NCBI GenBank assembly: GCA_028279865.1
Contig: JANQMV010000024.1
Span: forward strand, 1 to 41,876
Direction: 5' to 3'
DNA from: Candidatus Altimarinota bacterium
GTDB taxonomy: Bacteria; Patescibacteriota; Gracilibacteria; JANQMV01
Length of the DNA: 41,876 bases
Numbering within the stretch: the first letter of the stretch is position 1; every line of letters begins with the position of its first letter. Position numbers and translations under genes: made by a program. Positions 32,511 through 40,720 of the stretch are shown here, piece by piece. Under the pieces are notes generated by a model. That model was not told where the DNA came from, did no database searches, and saw only the letters and a program-made list of their open reading frames with translations.

Positions 32511-32822
32511 ATGTACGAAAGCAAGCAACTTAATGGAGCAGAATCACTCCCGAACACAAGTCAAAAATACAAAGAAGCAGAAGTAGTGGGTATTTTAAAT
32601 CCCAATGAAAATGGTGATCTTGCAGCTTCAGATATTCTTCAATTTCATGGACAAATTTATCAAATTTATTACTACACCAAAAATCAAATAGAAATCTTGG
32701 AAGACATAGTAGAAAAAAGCGGTTATTTAAAAGCCAGATTAAAAATTATTTATCAGGGAATTTCACCACAGTTTGAAGTAATTGAAATTTTAGAAAAAGA
32801 AAAAACTACTACTGCAATATAG
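32511..32822 (+). CDS. Hypothetical soluble protein
   Basis: A 103-residue acidic protein with alternating strand and helix, without signal peptide or membrane segment. The middle (FHGQIYQIYYYTKNQIEILEDIVEK) is aromatic and strand-like. No family was recognised. It stops 32 bases before the end of the convergent thioredoxin-like gene. Start ATG without Shine-Dalgarno; stop TAG. Confidence 0.55.
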   Translation: MYESKQLNGAESLPNTSQKYKEAEVVGILNPNENGDLAASDILQFHGQIYQIYYYTKNQIEILEDIVEKSGYLKARLKIIYQGISPQFEVIEILEKEKTTTAI

Positions 32823-32854
32823 GAGCTTTTTGTTTATGAAAATCTCTCCAAAAA

Positions 32855-33442
32855 CTACTCAGTAACTTCTTTAATCGCCGCATCAATTAGAAGAAAAATA
32901 TCTTCATACGAACTACCTGATTTCACAACCTCGCCATTTATCGCAAAAGTAGGAGTACCCCGAAGTCCCATTTGCAAAGCTCTTTGTAAGTCCGATTTTA
33001 CTATATCTGCCGTCTCTTGGTTATCCACACAAGTATTAAAAGCCTCTGTATCCAGAGCTAAATTAATCGCATGTTTTTTCAGATTTTTTGTATCAAGCTG
33101 ATCTTGAAATCTATAAACATACTTCACATATTTCCAAAAAGCCCCCTGTTTCCCTGCACACTCAGCCGCAACAGCAGCTCCAAAAGCATGAGGATGAATA
33201 CTTTCCAGCGGAAAATGATGAAAGCTAATTTTGATTTGATCCTCATAATTTTCCAATAAAACATCCGTAAAGTTACTCGCTCGCGAACAAGCAGGACACT
33301 CAATATCCGAATAAATTTGAACATCTACCTTTGACTCAGAATTACCTAAATATTCTTTATTAACAGGTTGATCAGCAGAATTATCACATGCTGTTAAAAA
33401 AATAACAAAAGCAAAAAGCGGAAGAATAAATTTTAATTTCAT
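32855..33442 (-). CDS. DsbA-like thioredoxin lipoprotein
   Basis: A 195-residue extracytoplasmic thiol oxidoreductase of the DsbA/thioredoxin-4 type. A lipoprotein signal with lipobox FLTAC places the lipidated cysteine at 19. The active site is CPAC (C49, C52), preceded by IYSDIE, and the cis-proline loop is GTPTFAI. Length and fold match the family. It probably oxidises exported proteins. Start ATG, separated by 32 bases from the cdaR-like gene upstream. Stop TAG. Confidence 0.9.
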   Translation of the reverse strand: MKLKFILPLFAFVIFLTACDNSADQPVNKEYLGNSESKVDVQIYSDIECPACSRASNFTDVLLENYEDQIKISFHHFPLESIHPHAFGAAVAAECAGKQGAFWKYVKYVYRFQDQLDTKNLKKHAINLALDTEAFNTCVDNQETADIVKSDLQRALQMGLRGTPTFAINGEVVKSGSSYEDIFLLIDAAIKEVTE

Positions 33443-33474
33443 GATGTTTTTTTTGTTAAGAATAAAAGTTTTAT

Positions 33475-34398
33475 TTAATCATCAATTTTATCAACCTCGA
33501 TTGTCACAAGCACACTGGAAGTTTCCTGAGTGTTGATACCTGCAGGCAAAATCAGCTCCATACGCTTTAAAGTATTGTGATCAAGACTGGTTATGTCAAT
33601 CGGTTTTGTTTCTATATAATCAATCTTTTTTAAATCTCTTGTATTTCCCTGAATAACAACAGTAGAAGGTGAAACCAAAACTTTATTGATAAAATAATTG
33701 GCGGATTCAAGATCACCAACCAAATTTGCACGTACTCCCACTGTTTTATATTTTTGAATCTGGATCACCGGAATTGTCACCGCCACAGAAGGCGGAACAA
33801 TTTGTAAATTTCTGATTTGATTTTGATTCTCATCATAAGCAAAAAGGCTGATCTCAGACCTAATATCAGTCATCTCCAACCCCTTTAAGGTTACTTCCGC
33901 TTTTACCTCGGTCGCCCTCTCAATCAAGTTTTTCGGACCTTGCACTTCCACTTCAGTGAGCTCATAAAGAGGATCTTGCGCCTCAAAGTTTTCTGCCGCA
34001 TTCCCTTTGATTTCAACAGAAACATTCAGCGTTTTGGAAGTGATTTCTTCAATATTAATTGTCGTATTATTCGGTTCAATTTTAACAACTTTAACTTTTG
34101 GATTTTTTGATGTCACCTGAATCGGAACATTATGCTCCCCGGAATTTAATCCTTTTAAATCAATGTAAGCCTCAAAATCATTCACAGACAAATCTACGTA
34201 CGTTTCCTGCGAAGCTTCCAATTTCAACTCAACCGTACCCAAACTGTTTGCAAGGGTTAAATTTTCTGCGATGTTAAATGGTTTTATGGTGACAGGTTCT
34301 TGAAATGGTTTGATATTGTTTTTCAAAGAAACAACTCCCGCCCAAAAGATAATCGCAAGTAATAAAGCCGAAAATTTGAGTCCTACATTTTTTAACAT
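33475..34398 (-). CDS. cdaR: YbbR-domain regulator of diadenylate cyclase (CdaR-like)
   Basis: A 307-residue protein with an N-terminal membrane helix (about 6-27) and several YbbR domains outside the cell. The strands NLTLANSLGTVELKLEA, VDLSVNDFEAYIDLKGLNSG and PSTVVIQGNTRDLKKIDYIET fit the repeated YbbR pattern. In Firmicutes such a protein binds and modulates CdaA. The cdaA gene is just upstream with 18 bases between, so the two form one operon. Start ATG; stop TAA. Confidence 0.85.
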   Translation of the reverse strand: MLKNVGLKFSALLLAIIFWAGVVSLKNNIKPFQEPVTIKPFNIAENLTLANSLGTVELKLEASQETYVDLSVNDFEAYIDLKGLNSGEHNVPIQVTSKNPKVKVVKIEPNNTTINIEEITSKTLNVSVEIKGNAAENFEAQDPLYELTEVEVQGPKNLIERATEVKAEVTLKGLEMTDIRSEISLFAYDENQNQIRNLQIVPPSVAVTIPVIQIQKYKTVGVRANLVGDLESANYFINKVLVSPSTVVIQGNTRDLKKIDYIETKPIDITSLDHNTLKRMELILPAGINTQETSSVLVTIEVDKIDD

Positions 34399-34416
34399 AA
34401 TCAGCTAAAATTATTT

Positions 34417-35298
34417 TTAATTACTCTTAACTTTGTTTTTTAATAATCTTTTAATTTTTGTTCCTCTTTTTTGTCCGATTAAAATTGACTCTAAGATACT
34501 CTCTAATCGATCAGAAGATATATTTCTCTGAATTAACCCTTCTTTAACAAAAGAAATTTCTCCGCGTTCTTCCGAAACAACGACTACAAGCGCATCCGTA
34601 AGCTCTGAAAGACCTAAGGCTGACTTATGCCTTGTGCCAAATAAATAATCATAAGTCTTATGTGAAATAGGCAAAACACAACCTCCGGCAAAGAGTTTAT
34701 CTCCTTTGATAATCACAGCTCCATCATGTAAGGGAGATTTAGGAAAAAATATATTCAAAAGCAGTTCCTTGGAAGCTTTTGCCTTCAGAATCACCCCTGT
34801 TTCAGCATATTCAAGTAAGCTGACCTGCCTTTCAATAACAATCAAAGCTCCGTGTTTTTTACGCGCTAAGATTTCGGTTGCCTTCACAATATTTTTGATT
34901 ATTCCTTTTATACCCGTTTCGTCCAAGGAAGAAGTAAAAAGCTGGGCTTGTCCCAAACGCTCAAGTCCACGACGTAACTCCTGCTGAAAAACAATTGGCA
35001 CCGCTACAATCAGCATTGTCAAAAAGCTGTTCAATAAAGTAGTCAAAGCATCGAGTTCAAAAATTTGACTAATCGCAAAAGCAAATCCCAAAATCGCAAA
35101 ACCAATCAAGATATTTATCGCACGAGTACCTTTGAGCCACTTGAGAATGACATAAAAAAAGATCGTAATCAGTAAAATATCAAGAAGAACTTTCGGTAAG
35201 GAATAGTCAGAAAGACGAATATTTTCCAAAAAAATACTCGCTTGATTCGTCAAAAGAGAGATAAAATCAGAAATAATTTGATTAAGGAATTGTACCAT
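34417..35298 (-). CDS. cdaA: Diadenylate cyclase (CdaA type)
   Basis: A 293-residue membrane protein with three N-terminal membrane helices (residues about 38-105) and a DisA_N cyclase domain (about 115-260) that makes cyclic di-AMP from two ATP. The substrate motif DGA is at 192-194 (SPLHDGAVII). The second motif is RHK (223-225, in GTRHKSALGL) where RHR is usual, a conservative Arg-to-Lys change. The PgpH-like HD protein at 10244 could degrade the product. First gene of the cdaA-cdaR pair. Start ATG; stop TAA. Confidence 0.93.
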   Translation of the reverse strand: MVQFLNQIISDFISLLTNQASIFLENIRLSDYSLPKVLLDILLITIFFYVILKWLKGTRAINILIGFAILGFAFAISQIFELDALTTLLNSFLTMLIVAVPIVFQQELRRGLERLGQAQLFTSSLDETGIKGIIKNIVKATEILARKKHGALIVIERQVSLLEYAETGVILKAKASKELLLNIFFPKSPLHDGAVIIKGDKLFAGGCVLPISHKTYDYLFGTRHKSALGLSELTDALVVVVSEERGEISFVKEGLIQRNISSDRLESILESILIGQKRGTKIKRLLKNKVKSN

Positions 35299-35359
35299 TG
35301 ATCGATCAGACTTTAAGCCATGGAATTCTAAACTTTCACATAATGATAGTCAATTCACT

Positions 35360-36469
35360 TTATTTAATTAACATTGCATCACCAAAACTAAAAAAACGGT
35401 ATTCCAAATCGACCGCTTTTCTGTAGGCTTCAAAGACAAATTCCTTCCCTGCCAAAGCACTCACAAGCATAAGCAGAGTACTTTTGGGCAAATGAAAATT
35501 CGTCAACAAAGCATCCACAATTTTAAAATCATAAGGAGGATAAATAAAAATATCCGTCTCCCCTTTTTGCGCGATTAAATTTCCATTTTGATCCAAAGAA
35601 CTCTCCAAAACACGCATAGAAGTTGTCCCTACTGCAAGCACTTTTTTGCCTGCTTTTTTAACCGTCTTAATTTTATCAACCAAAACTTGGCTGATTTCAT
35701 ATTTTTCAGAATGCATTTCATGTTCTTCAATCTGATCAGCTTTAACCGGTAGAAATGTTCCCAAACCAACATCCAAACGTACAAAACCCAGCTCAACTCC
35801 TTTTTGTTTCAATTTATTCAGATATTTTTCCGTAAAATGTAATCCTGCTGTCGGAGCCGCAACAGAACCAAGTTTATCGCTATAAACGGTTTGATAACGC
35901 TCTTTTTCTTCTAATTTTTCTTTGATATAAGGAGGCAAAGGCATTTCTCCTTGTTCATCTAAAAACGGATAAATATTTGACTGATTAAATTGAATTAAAC
36001 GTGTTCCATCTTTATTAATTTTTAAAACTTTACCTGAAAATTCCGGGCTGAATTTAATTTCAACACCTTCTTTTAATTTTTTACCCGGTTTAACTAAACA
36101 CTCCCAAGCCACACCTTCTTGCAGGCAGCTAAAGCTGTCTGTTGAACGGCATGCTTTAGCTTCCCGATGAAAGTGCTGCTTTTGTTTGAGCTCTTTTTCA
36201 GCCTTAGAAACTTCTTTCAGGAGAAAAACTTCCACCTTTTTAGCATAATTTCTGATTTCACCAAAAAGACGCGCCGGTAAAACACGCGAATTATTCATCA
36301 CAAGTAAATCTCCCGGATCAAGATAAGCGATCAGATTTTCAAAAAGATCATCATGAATCACATGATCTTTTTTGTTTAGAACCATCAACCTTGAAGCCGT
36401 TCGCTCTTTCAAGGGTTTTTGAGCAATCAGTTTCTCAGTTAAATGATAATCAAAATCAGCTAATTTCAT
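35360..36469 (-). CDS. queA: S-adenosylmethionine:tRNA ribosyltransferase-isomerase
   Basis: A 369-residue enzyme that adds the epoxycyclopentanediol ring of queuosine in tRNA wobble position. Motifs: the start FDYHLTEKLIAQKPL, DLLVMNNSRVLPARLFG, the AAPTAGLHFTEKYL core, VGTTSMRVLESS and the end YRFFSFGDAMLI. Residues about 88-119 (ELKQKQHFHREAKACRSTDS region) are extra relative to the family. They correspond to a dispersed palindromic repeat read in frame (36126-36162) within a region that is a loop in the family. Start ATG; stop TAA. Confidence 0.95.
   Translation of the reverse strand: MKLADFDYHLTEKLIAQKPLKERTASRLMVLNKKDHVIHDDLFENLIAYLDPGDLLVMNNSRVLPARLFGEIRNYAKKVEVFLLKEVSKAEKELKQKQHFHREAKACRSTDSFSCLQEGVAWECLVKPGKKLKEGVEIKFSPEFSGKVLKINKDGTRLIQFNQSNIYPFLDEQGEMPLPPYIKEKLEEKERYQTVYSDKLGSVAAPTAGLHFTEKYLNKLKQKGVELGFVRLDVGLGTFLPVKADQIEEHEMHSEKYEISQVLVDKIKTVKKAGKKVLAVGTTSMRVLESSLDQNGNLIAQKGETDIFIYPPYDFKIVDALLTNFHLPKSTLLMLVSALAGKEFVFEAYRKAVDLEYRFFSFGDAMLIK
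36126..36162. repeat. Family D element, in frame inside queA
   Basis: CAGCTAAAGC ... GAAC-x2-CATGCTTTAGCT, the same ends as in 31479-31525. It is read as REAKACRSTDSFSCLQ in QueA. The frame stays open through it. Confidence 0.75.
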
Positions 36470-36501
36470 TTATTAAAATTACAAAATACCACAACTCGTT
36501 C

Positions 36502-36544
36502 GCATCATTTCGACCCCATTCGACGTTCCTCAGGGCAGGCTACA
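36502..36544. repeat. Partial family B-like element
   Basis: GCATCATTTCGACCCCATT, similar to the outer end of family B, followed by a CTCAGGGCAGGCTACACG stretch. It lies in the 320-bp gap between queA and the S-layer gene; only one end is present. Confidence 0.45.
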
Positions 36545-36660
36545 CGATTTTGTAGTTAGAATTAATTTATGTCAATTCTTTCCTTACTGGAAATAAAACC
36601 TGAATGAAGAGGAAAGATCTTAAAACCACATACAATCCAAGCTCAACTACTGAAAAGTTT

Positions 36661-36777
36661 GTCATCCTGAACGAATCCCGCTTGCGGGAATAGTGAAGGA
36701 TCTCAACCACTACCTGCAGATAATTCTTGCAATCAACAAGAGATTCTTCATCGTTGCACCCCCCTTCTCAGAATGAC
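36661..36777. repeat. Family A-like element (GTCATCC...GAATGAC)
   Basis: GTCATCCTGAACGAATCCCG with an inner CCCGCTTGCGGG hairpin, and the right end CTCAGAATGAC. An inverted pair around 117 bp, in the gap just past the S-layer gene stop. Confidence 0.65.
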
Positions 36778-36789
36778 ACAACTGTTTTA

Positions 36790-37821
36790 TCATTCCCCTT
36801 CTCCTTCCCCTGCTAAATATTCTTCACATTGTGCAATCAAAGAATCAGCTTGGTCTTTAATCAGTCTTGCAACTTTCTGGACATCATTGTTAAATTCCCA
36901 CGCATTTGTCGCTGTAACTTTTGTTGTATTAGCAAGCTCTATCGCTCCTTGGCAATTTGATTGCTGTACAATCATACGATAAGCGTCAATTAGTTGTTTG
37001 ATTGACTCGGCTAATTTGATCGCACTTTGTATCGTAGGTTTGTTTGCCTCGTTTTTATCCACATTTAGAGCTTGGTTTGAAAAATCATAAGCAATGTCTG
37101 CGGCATTGTAGGCATCATCATACTCCCTTACGTTCAGTAAATTCATGGCAGAGGCTACTTGTAGTTCCGCTTGTTCAAGTAAAAACTTACTACTGTTTTG
37201 CTTTTTTAAGGCAATCAATAAATACATAATATCTGCCACTTCCCCACGAGTCAATTCCTTGGAAGGTTCTAGTTTTGCCTCTCCGGTAAAGCGGATTAAG
37301 CCTGTTTCCTGAGCGAAATTTAGATATGGAAAATACCATGCATCTTTATCCGCATCTAAAAAAGTTTGATCTGAAGTCGCATAATTACTAACATCAACAT
37401 TATTCGCAATTAAAAGCATTTTGAGAAGTTCTACTTTATTTACAGAACGAGCAGGAGCAAAAGTTCCATCAGGATTTCCTTTCACTATGCCAATTTCTTT
37501 CGCTTTCATGATAAATTTGGCAAACCAAACATCTTTTTGAACATCAGAAAATTCAGACTCTCCCTCTAGTTCCGGTGACTCTATGCTTGATCCTTGAAGA
37601 ATAATTTTGAGAACCTCGGCTCGATTAATCGTATTATCAGGTTTAAAAGTCCCATCGTCATATCCTCCAATTACTTCGGAACCTTTGAGATACTCAACTG
37701 CAACATAATGCTTGTGAGTTTCGGGAACATCAACAAAAGTAGCAGCGGAGGCTACAGATGGAATTATCAGAGCTGTAATTAAGAGCGAAAACAAAACCGA
37801 TTTTATGTTTTTATTTTGCAT
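36790..37821 (-). CDS. S-layer homology (SLH) domain protein
   Basis: A 343-residue exported protein. Signal peptide residues 1-25 (ending SVASAA). Three SLH domains at about 28-75, 90-140 and 152-205 (TFVDVPETHKHYVAVEYLKG, then INRAEVLKIIL and WYFPYLNFAQETGL) would bind a cell-wall polymer. A C-terminal helical part (about 215-330) follows, ending in an acidic EGEGE tail. It probably forms part of the surface layer. It ends in TGA immediately followed by TAA, one of three TGA stops here. Confidence 0.9.
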   Translation of the reverse strand: MQNKNIKSVLFSLLITALIIPSVASAATFVDVPETHKHYVAVEYLKGSEVIGGYDDGTFKPDNTINRAEVLKIILQGSSIESPELEGESEFSDVQKDVWFAKFIMKAKEIGIVKGNPDGTFAPARSVNKVELLKMLLIANNVDVSNYATSDQTFLDADKDAWYFPYLNFAQETGLIRFTGEAKLEPSKELTRGEVADIMYLLIALKKQNSSKFLLEQAELQVASAMNLLNVREYDDAYNAADIAYDFSNQALNVDKNEANKPTIQSAIKLAESIKQLIDAYRMIVQQSNCQGAIELANTTKVTATNAWEFNNDVQKVARLIKDQADSLIAQCEEYLAGEGEGE

Positions 37822-37910
37822 GGTTTTTTAGTTAAGTTTTATTTTTACACAATATGAGTTCATTTTAGCTATTTTTAAAATAAAAAACTAACCAAAAGCA
37901 GTGAATTTTA

Positions 37911-37939
37911 TTGACAAAACAAGCCTAATGTAATATAAA
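37911..37939 (+). promoter_or_regulatory. Consensus-like sigma70 promoter
   Basis: TTGACA (37911-37916) and TATAAA (37934-37939) with a 17-bp spacer, the best promoter match in the window. Transcription would start near 37946, leaving a leader of about 255 nt before the ATG at 38201. Confidence 0.7.
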
Positions 37940-37945
37940 TATATT

Positions 37946-38200
37946 AGCATTTCTTCTGTATGATTTTCCTTCATGTATAAAATGATCTGAGCGGAAAAGC
38001 ATCGAAGACAGATCTTTAAAAATTAGATGATTATTACTAGCTAAGTTGATTTCATAGAGCAAGTTTATAATTGCCAATTTTGGGAATAGTCTCTAATGTT
38101 CTTGAGATTGGTAATTATAAACTTTAAACCTTTAATAAAAATGGATTTACGCCCCTACGGGATTTTTTTTTACCACTAATTCAAAGAAAGGACTTCAACC
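37946..38200 (+). promoter_or_regulatory. Long structured 5' leader
   Basis: Outer stem of 18 bp: AAGTTTATAATTGCCAAT (38061-38078) with ATTGGTAATTATAAACTT (38107-38124), one G-T pair. An inner AGTCTC/GAGATT stem lies inside its loop. A short CCC/GGG element with a run of Ts follows (about 38151-38170), then AAGGA (38188-38192) 8 bases before the ATG. The design resembles an attenuated or riboregulated leader, but no known class is recognised. Confidence 0.45.
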
Positions 38201-38737
38201 ATGAAAAAAACCCGATTTTTTTTGACCATGACAGCACTTTTTCTTTTAATTTTCAGCTCTGCCTACGCAGACACCGTCCTTGAGCAGAGGACAGTAGGCA
38301 GTAAAGTATTTACGCTCTCTTTCGGATCCGTAACACCTCCTGCAACAATCCCGGAAACAGACATGTATGGTGGAACCCCCATCACACTCAGTACGGAGTT
38401 GAAAAATGCCCCGGTCATGAAAGGGGGAAAAAGTTTTGTTCTCAAATCCGCCTGCTCTGCCCACGTGAGAGGATTTTATGCAAAAATCCCTACCGACCAG
38501 CAAGTGTATTACCAGGCACAAAACTTCACTAGGGACATCACCTATATCAACGATCATCCGACCATTGACTTGGTTACATGTAAAATGGAGACAGGAGAGG
38601 CACTCTACGTAGACACGAATTGCAATGCACAATTCTTCGTTATCACCTTCAAATACGGCAACGGAGAAAAGAAATACGCAGTCCTCTACAACGGCAAGCC
38701 TCCAAGGTTTAATGGCAATAATTTTGAAATCCAATAA
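38201..38737 (+). CDS. Small secreted protein with structured leader
   Basis: A 178-residue exported protein. Signal peptide residues 1-23 (MKKTRFFLTMTALFLLIFSS, then AYA). The mature part is beta-rich and has four cysteines, which may form disulphides outside the cell. No family was recognised. It is preceded by a consensus-like promoter, a long structured leader and an AAGGA Shine-Dalgarno, and ends at a strong terminator. Its base composition is visibly more GC-rich than neighbouring genes, hinting at transfer. Start ATG; stop TAA. Confidence 0.7.
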   Translation: MKKTRFFLTMTALFLLIFSSAYADTVLEQRTVGSKVFTLSFGSVTPPATIPETDMYGGTPITLSTELKNAPVMKGGKSFVLKSACSAHVRGFYAKIPTDQQVYYQAQNFTRDITYINDHPTIDLVTCKMETGEALYVDTNCNAQFFVITFKYGNGEKKYAVLYNGKPPRFNGNNFEIQ

Positions 38738-38764
38738 CCTAAACAATAATCATCTTCTTCCCAA

Positions 38765-38799
38765 AAAGGGCATGACCATCACTATCGGTCATGCCCTTT
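38765..38799. terminator. Strong bidirectional terminator
   Basis: A perfect 13-bp stem AAAGGGCATGACC (38765-38777) with GGTCATGCCCTTT (38787-38799). It separates the secreted-protein gene from convergent proS. Confidence 0.9.
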
Positions 38800-38820
38800 C
38801 TCACATATACATCTTTTTAA

Positions 38821-40254
38821 TTAATACGCCTTGGCAAATAGTCCGATTTGAGTCGCATCTTTTTTACAGTAAATGCACTCCCCTTTTGCCTGACCTGCAT
38901 AAGCGAAGGGTAAACAGCGAATCGTCGCCTTTGTTTCCGCTTGAATTTTTGCTTCGCAATCACCATCACCACACCAACCGGCTTTGATAAAACCGGGATT
39001 TTCTTTGATAATTTTTTTAAATTTCTCGTAATCAAAAACTTCATGCGTGTTCTTTTGTTGAAATTCAAGGGCTTTTTCATACATATTTTTTTGAATATCC
39101 AACATTAAAAAAGTAACCGTACTAGCAACTTTTCCAAGTAAAATAGATTTCTTTTCCCCTGTATCTCTTCTGGCAACTACCACCTCATCTTTCGCCAAAT
39201 CGCGTGGTCCGACCTCTATACGCACCGGCACACCCTTAAGTTCCCATTCATTAAATTTAAACCCCGGTGTCTTTTCTGTTCGATCATCAAGTTCAACTCT
39301 AATCCCTGCCTCTTTTAGCTCAGCCTCCATTTTCAAACATTCCTTTCTCACCAATTCCTCCTCTTCCGGTGTTCGAAAAATTGGCACAATCACAGCTTGA
39401 ATAGGAGCAATTTTTGGTGGGATCTTCAGTCCGCCATCGTCTCCATGCACGACAATTAAAGTCCCGACAATACGAGTGGAAAGCCCCCATGATGTTTGCC
39501 AAGGCAACTGCTGTTTTTCATTTTCATCAGTGAATTCAATTCCAAAAGTCTTGGCAAAACCTTGTCCAAGCTGGTGAGATGTTCCGGCTTGAATAGCTTT
39601 GCCGTCCTTGGCCAAAGCTTCTGTCGTCGTTGTATATTTTGCTCCCGGAAATTTTTCCGCTTCGGATTTCGTACCGGTTATGACAGGAATTGCCAAATCT
39701 TCTTTATCCAAATCCTGATACATTTCCAAACAGCTAATTGTCCATTCATCCGCCTCAGCTTCGGTTGCATGAACAGTGTGACCTTCTTGCCAAAGAAACT
39801 CGGTTGTCCGTAAAAAAGGACGTGTTCTTTTTTCCCAGCGTACTACATTAGCCCATTGATTCACCAAAAGTGGTAAATCACGATAAGATTTGATCCAGTT
39901 TGAATAAGCATCGTACATGATTGTTTCACTTGTTGGTCGCACATAGAGTTTCTCACCCAGTTCTTTTTCTCCGACATGTGTGATCGTGACAAGCTCCGGT
40001 GCAAATCCGTCGACATGTTCTTCTTCTTTTTTAATAAAACTTTCCGGTATGAATAGAGGAAAATAAGCATTTTTTACACCCTTTGCTTTGATTCGATCAT
40101 CAAGCGCTCTTTGAATATTTTCCCATAAAGCAAAGCCATAAGGTTTGATAATCATACAACCTTTCACTGCTGAATAGTCAGCCAAATCTGCTCTTGCAAT
40201 AATATCCAGATACCATTTTGAAAAATCTTCTTTTTGTGGTGTTATTTTCGCCAT
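38821..40254 (-). CDS. proS: Prolyl-tRNA synthetase, archaeal/eukaryotic type
   Basis: A 477-residue class II synthetase that charges tRNA-Pro. Motifs: VKGCMIIKPYGFALWENIQR (motif 1 area), VRPTSETIMYDAYSNWIKSY, the motif 2 core RWEKRTRPFLRTTEFLWQEG, and a class II motif 3 (GTLIVVHGDDGG). A C-terminal zinc-like domain (CGDGDCE, then CIYCKK) is typical of the archaeal/eukaryal form and not of the long bacterial type with an editing insert. This form is common in several bacterial lineages. Start ATG; stop TAA. Confidence 0.95.
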   Translation of the reverse strand: MAKITPQKEDFSKWYLDIIARADLADYSAVKGCMIIKPYGFALWENIQRALDDRIKAKGVKNAYFPLFIPESFIKKEEEHVDGFAPELVTITHVGEKELGEKLYVRPTSETIMYDAYSNWIKSYRDLPLLVNQWANVVRWEKRTRPFLRTTEFLWQEGHTVHATEAEADEWTISCLEMYQDLDKEDLAIPVITGTKSEAEKFPGAKYTTTTEALAKDGKAIQAGTSHQLGQGFAKTFGIEFTDENEKQQLPWQTSWGLSTRIVGTLIVVHGDDGGLKIPPKIAPIQAVIVPIFRTPEEEELVRKECLKMEAELKEAGIRVELDDRTEKTPGFKFNEWELKGVPVRIEVGPRDLAKDEVVVARRDTGEKKSILLGKVASTVTFLMLDIQKNMYEKALEFQQKNTHEVFDYEKFKKIIKENPGFIKAGWCGDGDCEAKIQAETKATIRCLPFAYAGQAKGECIYCKKDATQIGLFAKAY

Positions 40255-40428
40255 AATTTTATTTTGATAAAATATTTATTCAAAGTTTTGCCGTGCTATT
40301 TTATGCTTTTTGGCTTTAGATTGCAAACAACCTTTTTTCACTCAAAATTCAAAAAACTTGACTCAGATTCATTTTTATAATTAAATATCAAACAGTATTA
40401 CATATTATTTTTTTAATTTATCTTCCTC

Positions 40429-40656
40429 ATGACCATTACGAACATTCAAACAAAAATGTATTCACAAAAAAAATTATCAAGAGAAAACCTATTGATTTTT
40501 AACGGACCCAAAATCCCAGAAATTGGTGAAGCCGCTAGTTTGGCTTTAGAAGAAGATATGTTAGGACAGAGAACTGAAGAGGTTACAAGTGACGATCCTG
40601 CTGTGCTAGAAATACTTGCCCATCAAAAAGACTGCGTTAGAGATTTAGAAATATAA
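40429..40656 (+). CDS. Small acidic hypothetical protein
   Basis: A 75-residue protein with a polar N-terminus and a C-terminal acidic helix (EAASLALEEDMLGQRTEEV). No membrane segment and no family recognised. It is supported by a clean hairpin terminator 16 bases past the stop. Start ATG; stop TAA. Confidence 0.5.
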   Translation: MTITNIQTKMYSQKKLSRENLLIFNGPKIPEIGEAASLALEEDMLGQRTEEVTSDDPAVLEILAHQKDCVRDLEI

Positions 40657-40672
40657 TAAATTAAACATTTCC

Positions 40673-40705
40673 AAAAAAGCCATACTAAAGCAATGTGGCT
40701 TTTTT
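40673..40705. terminator. Bidirectional terminator
   Basis: AAAAAAGCCA (40673-40682) with TGGCTTTTTT (40696-40705), between two convergent small genes. Confidence 0.8.
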
Positions 40706-40720
40706 ATTTCATAAAAATTT

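Noticed and set aside
36790-36792. TGA at the end of the S-layer gene as a sense codon
   Set aside because: It is followed at once by TAA, so reading TGA as sense adds one residue at most and cannot be distinguished from a normal double stop.
38246-38746. 166-residue ORF on the minus strand
   Set aside because: It lies entirely opposite the secreted-protein gene, which has a promoter, Shine-Dalgarno, signal peptide and terminator. It has no start or export signals and is a shadow.
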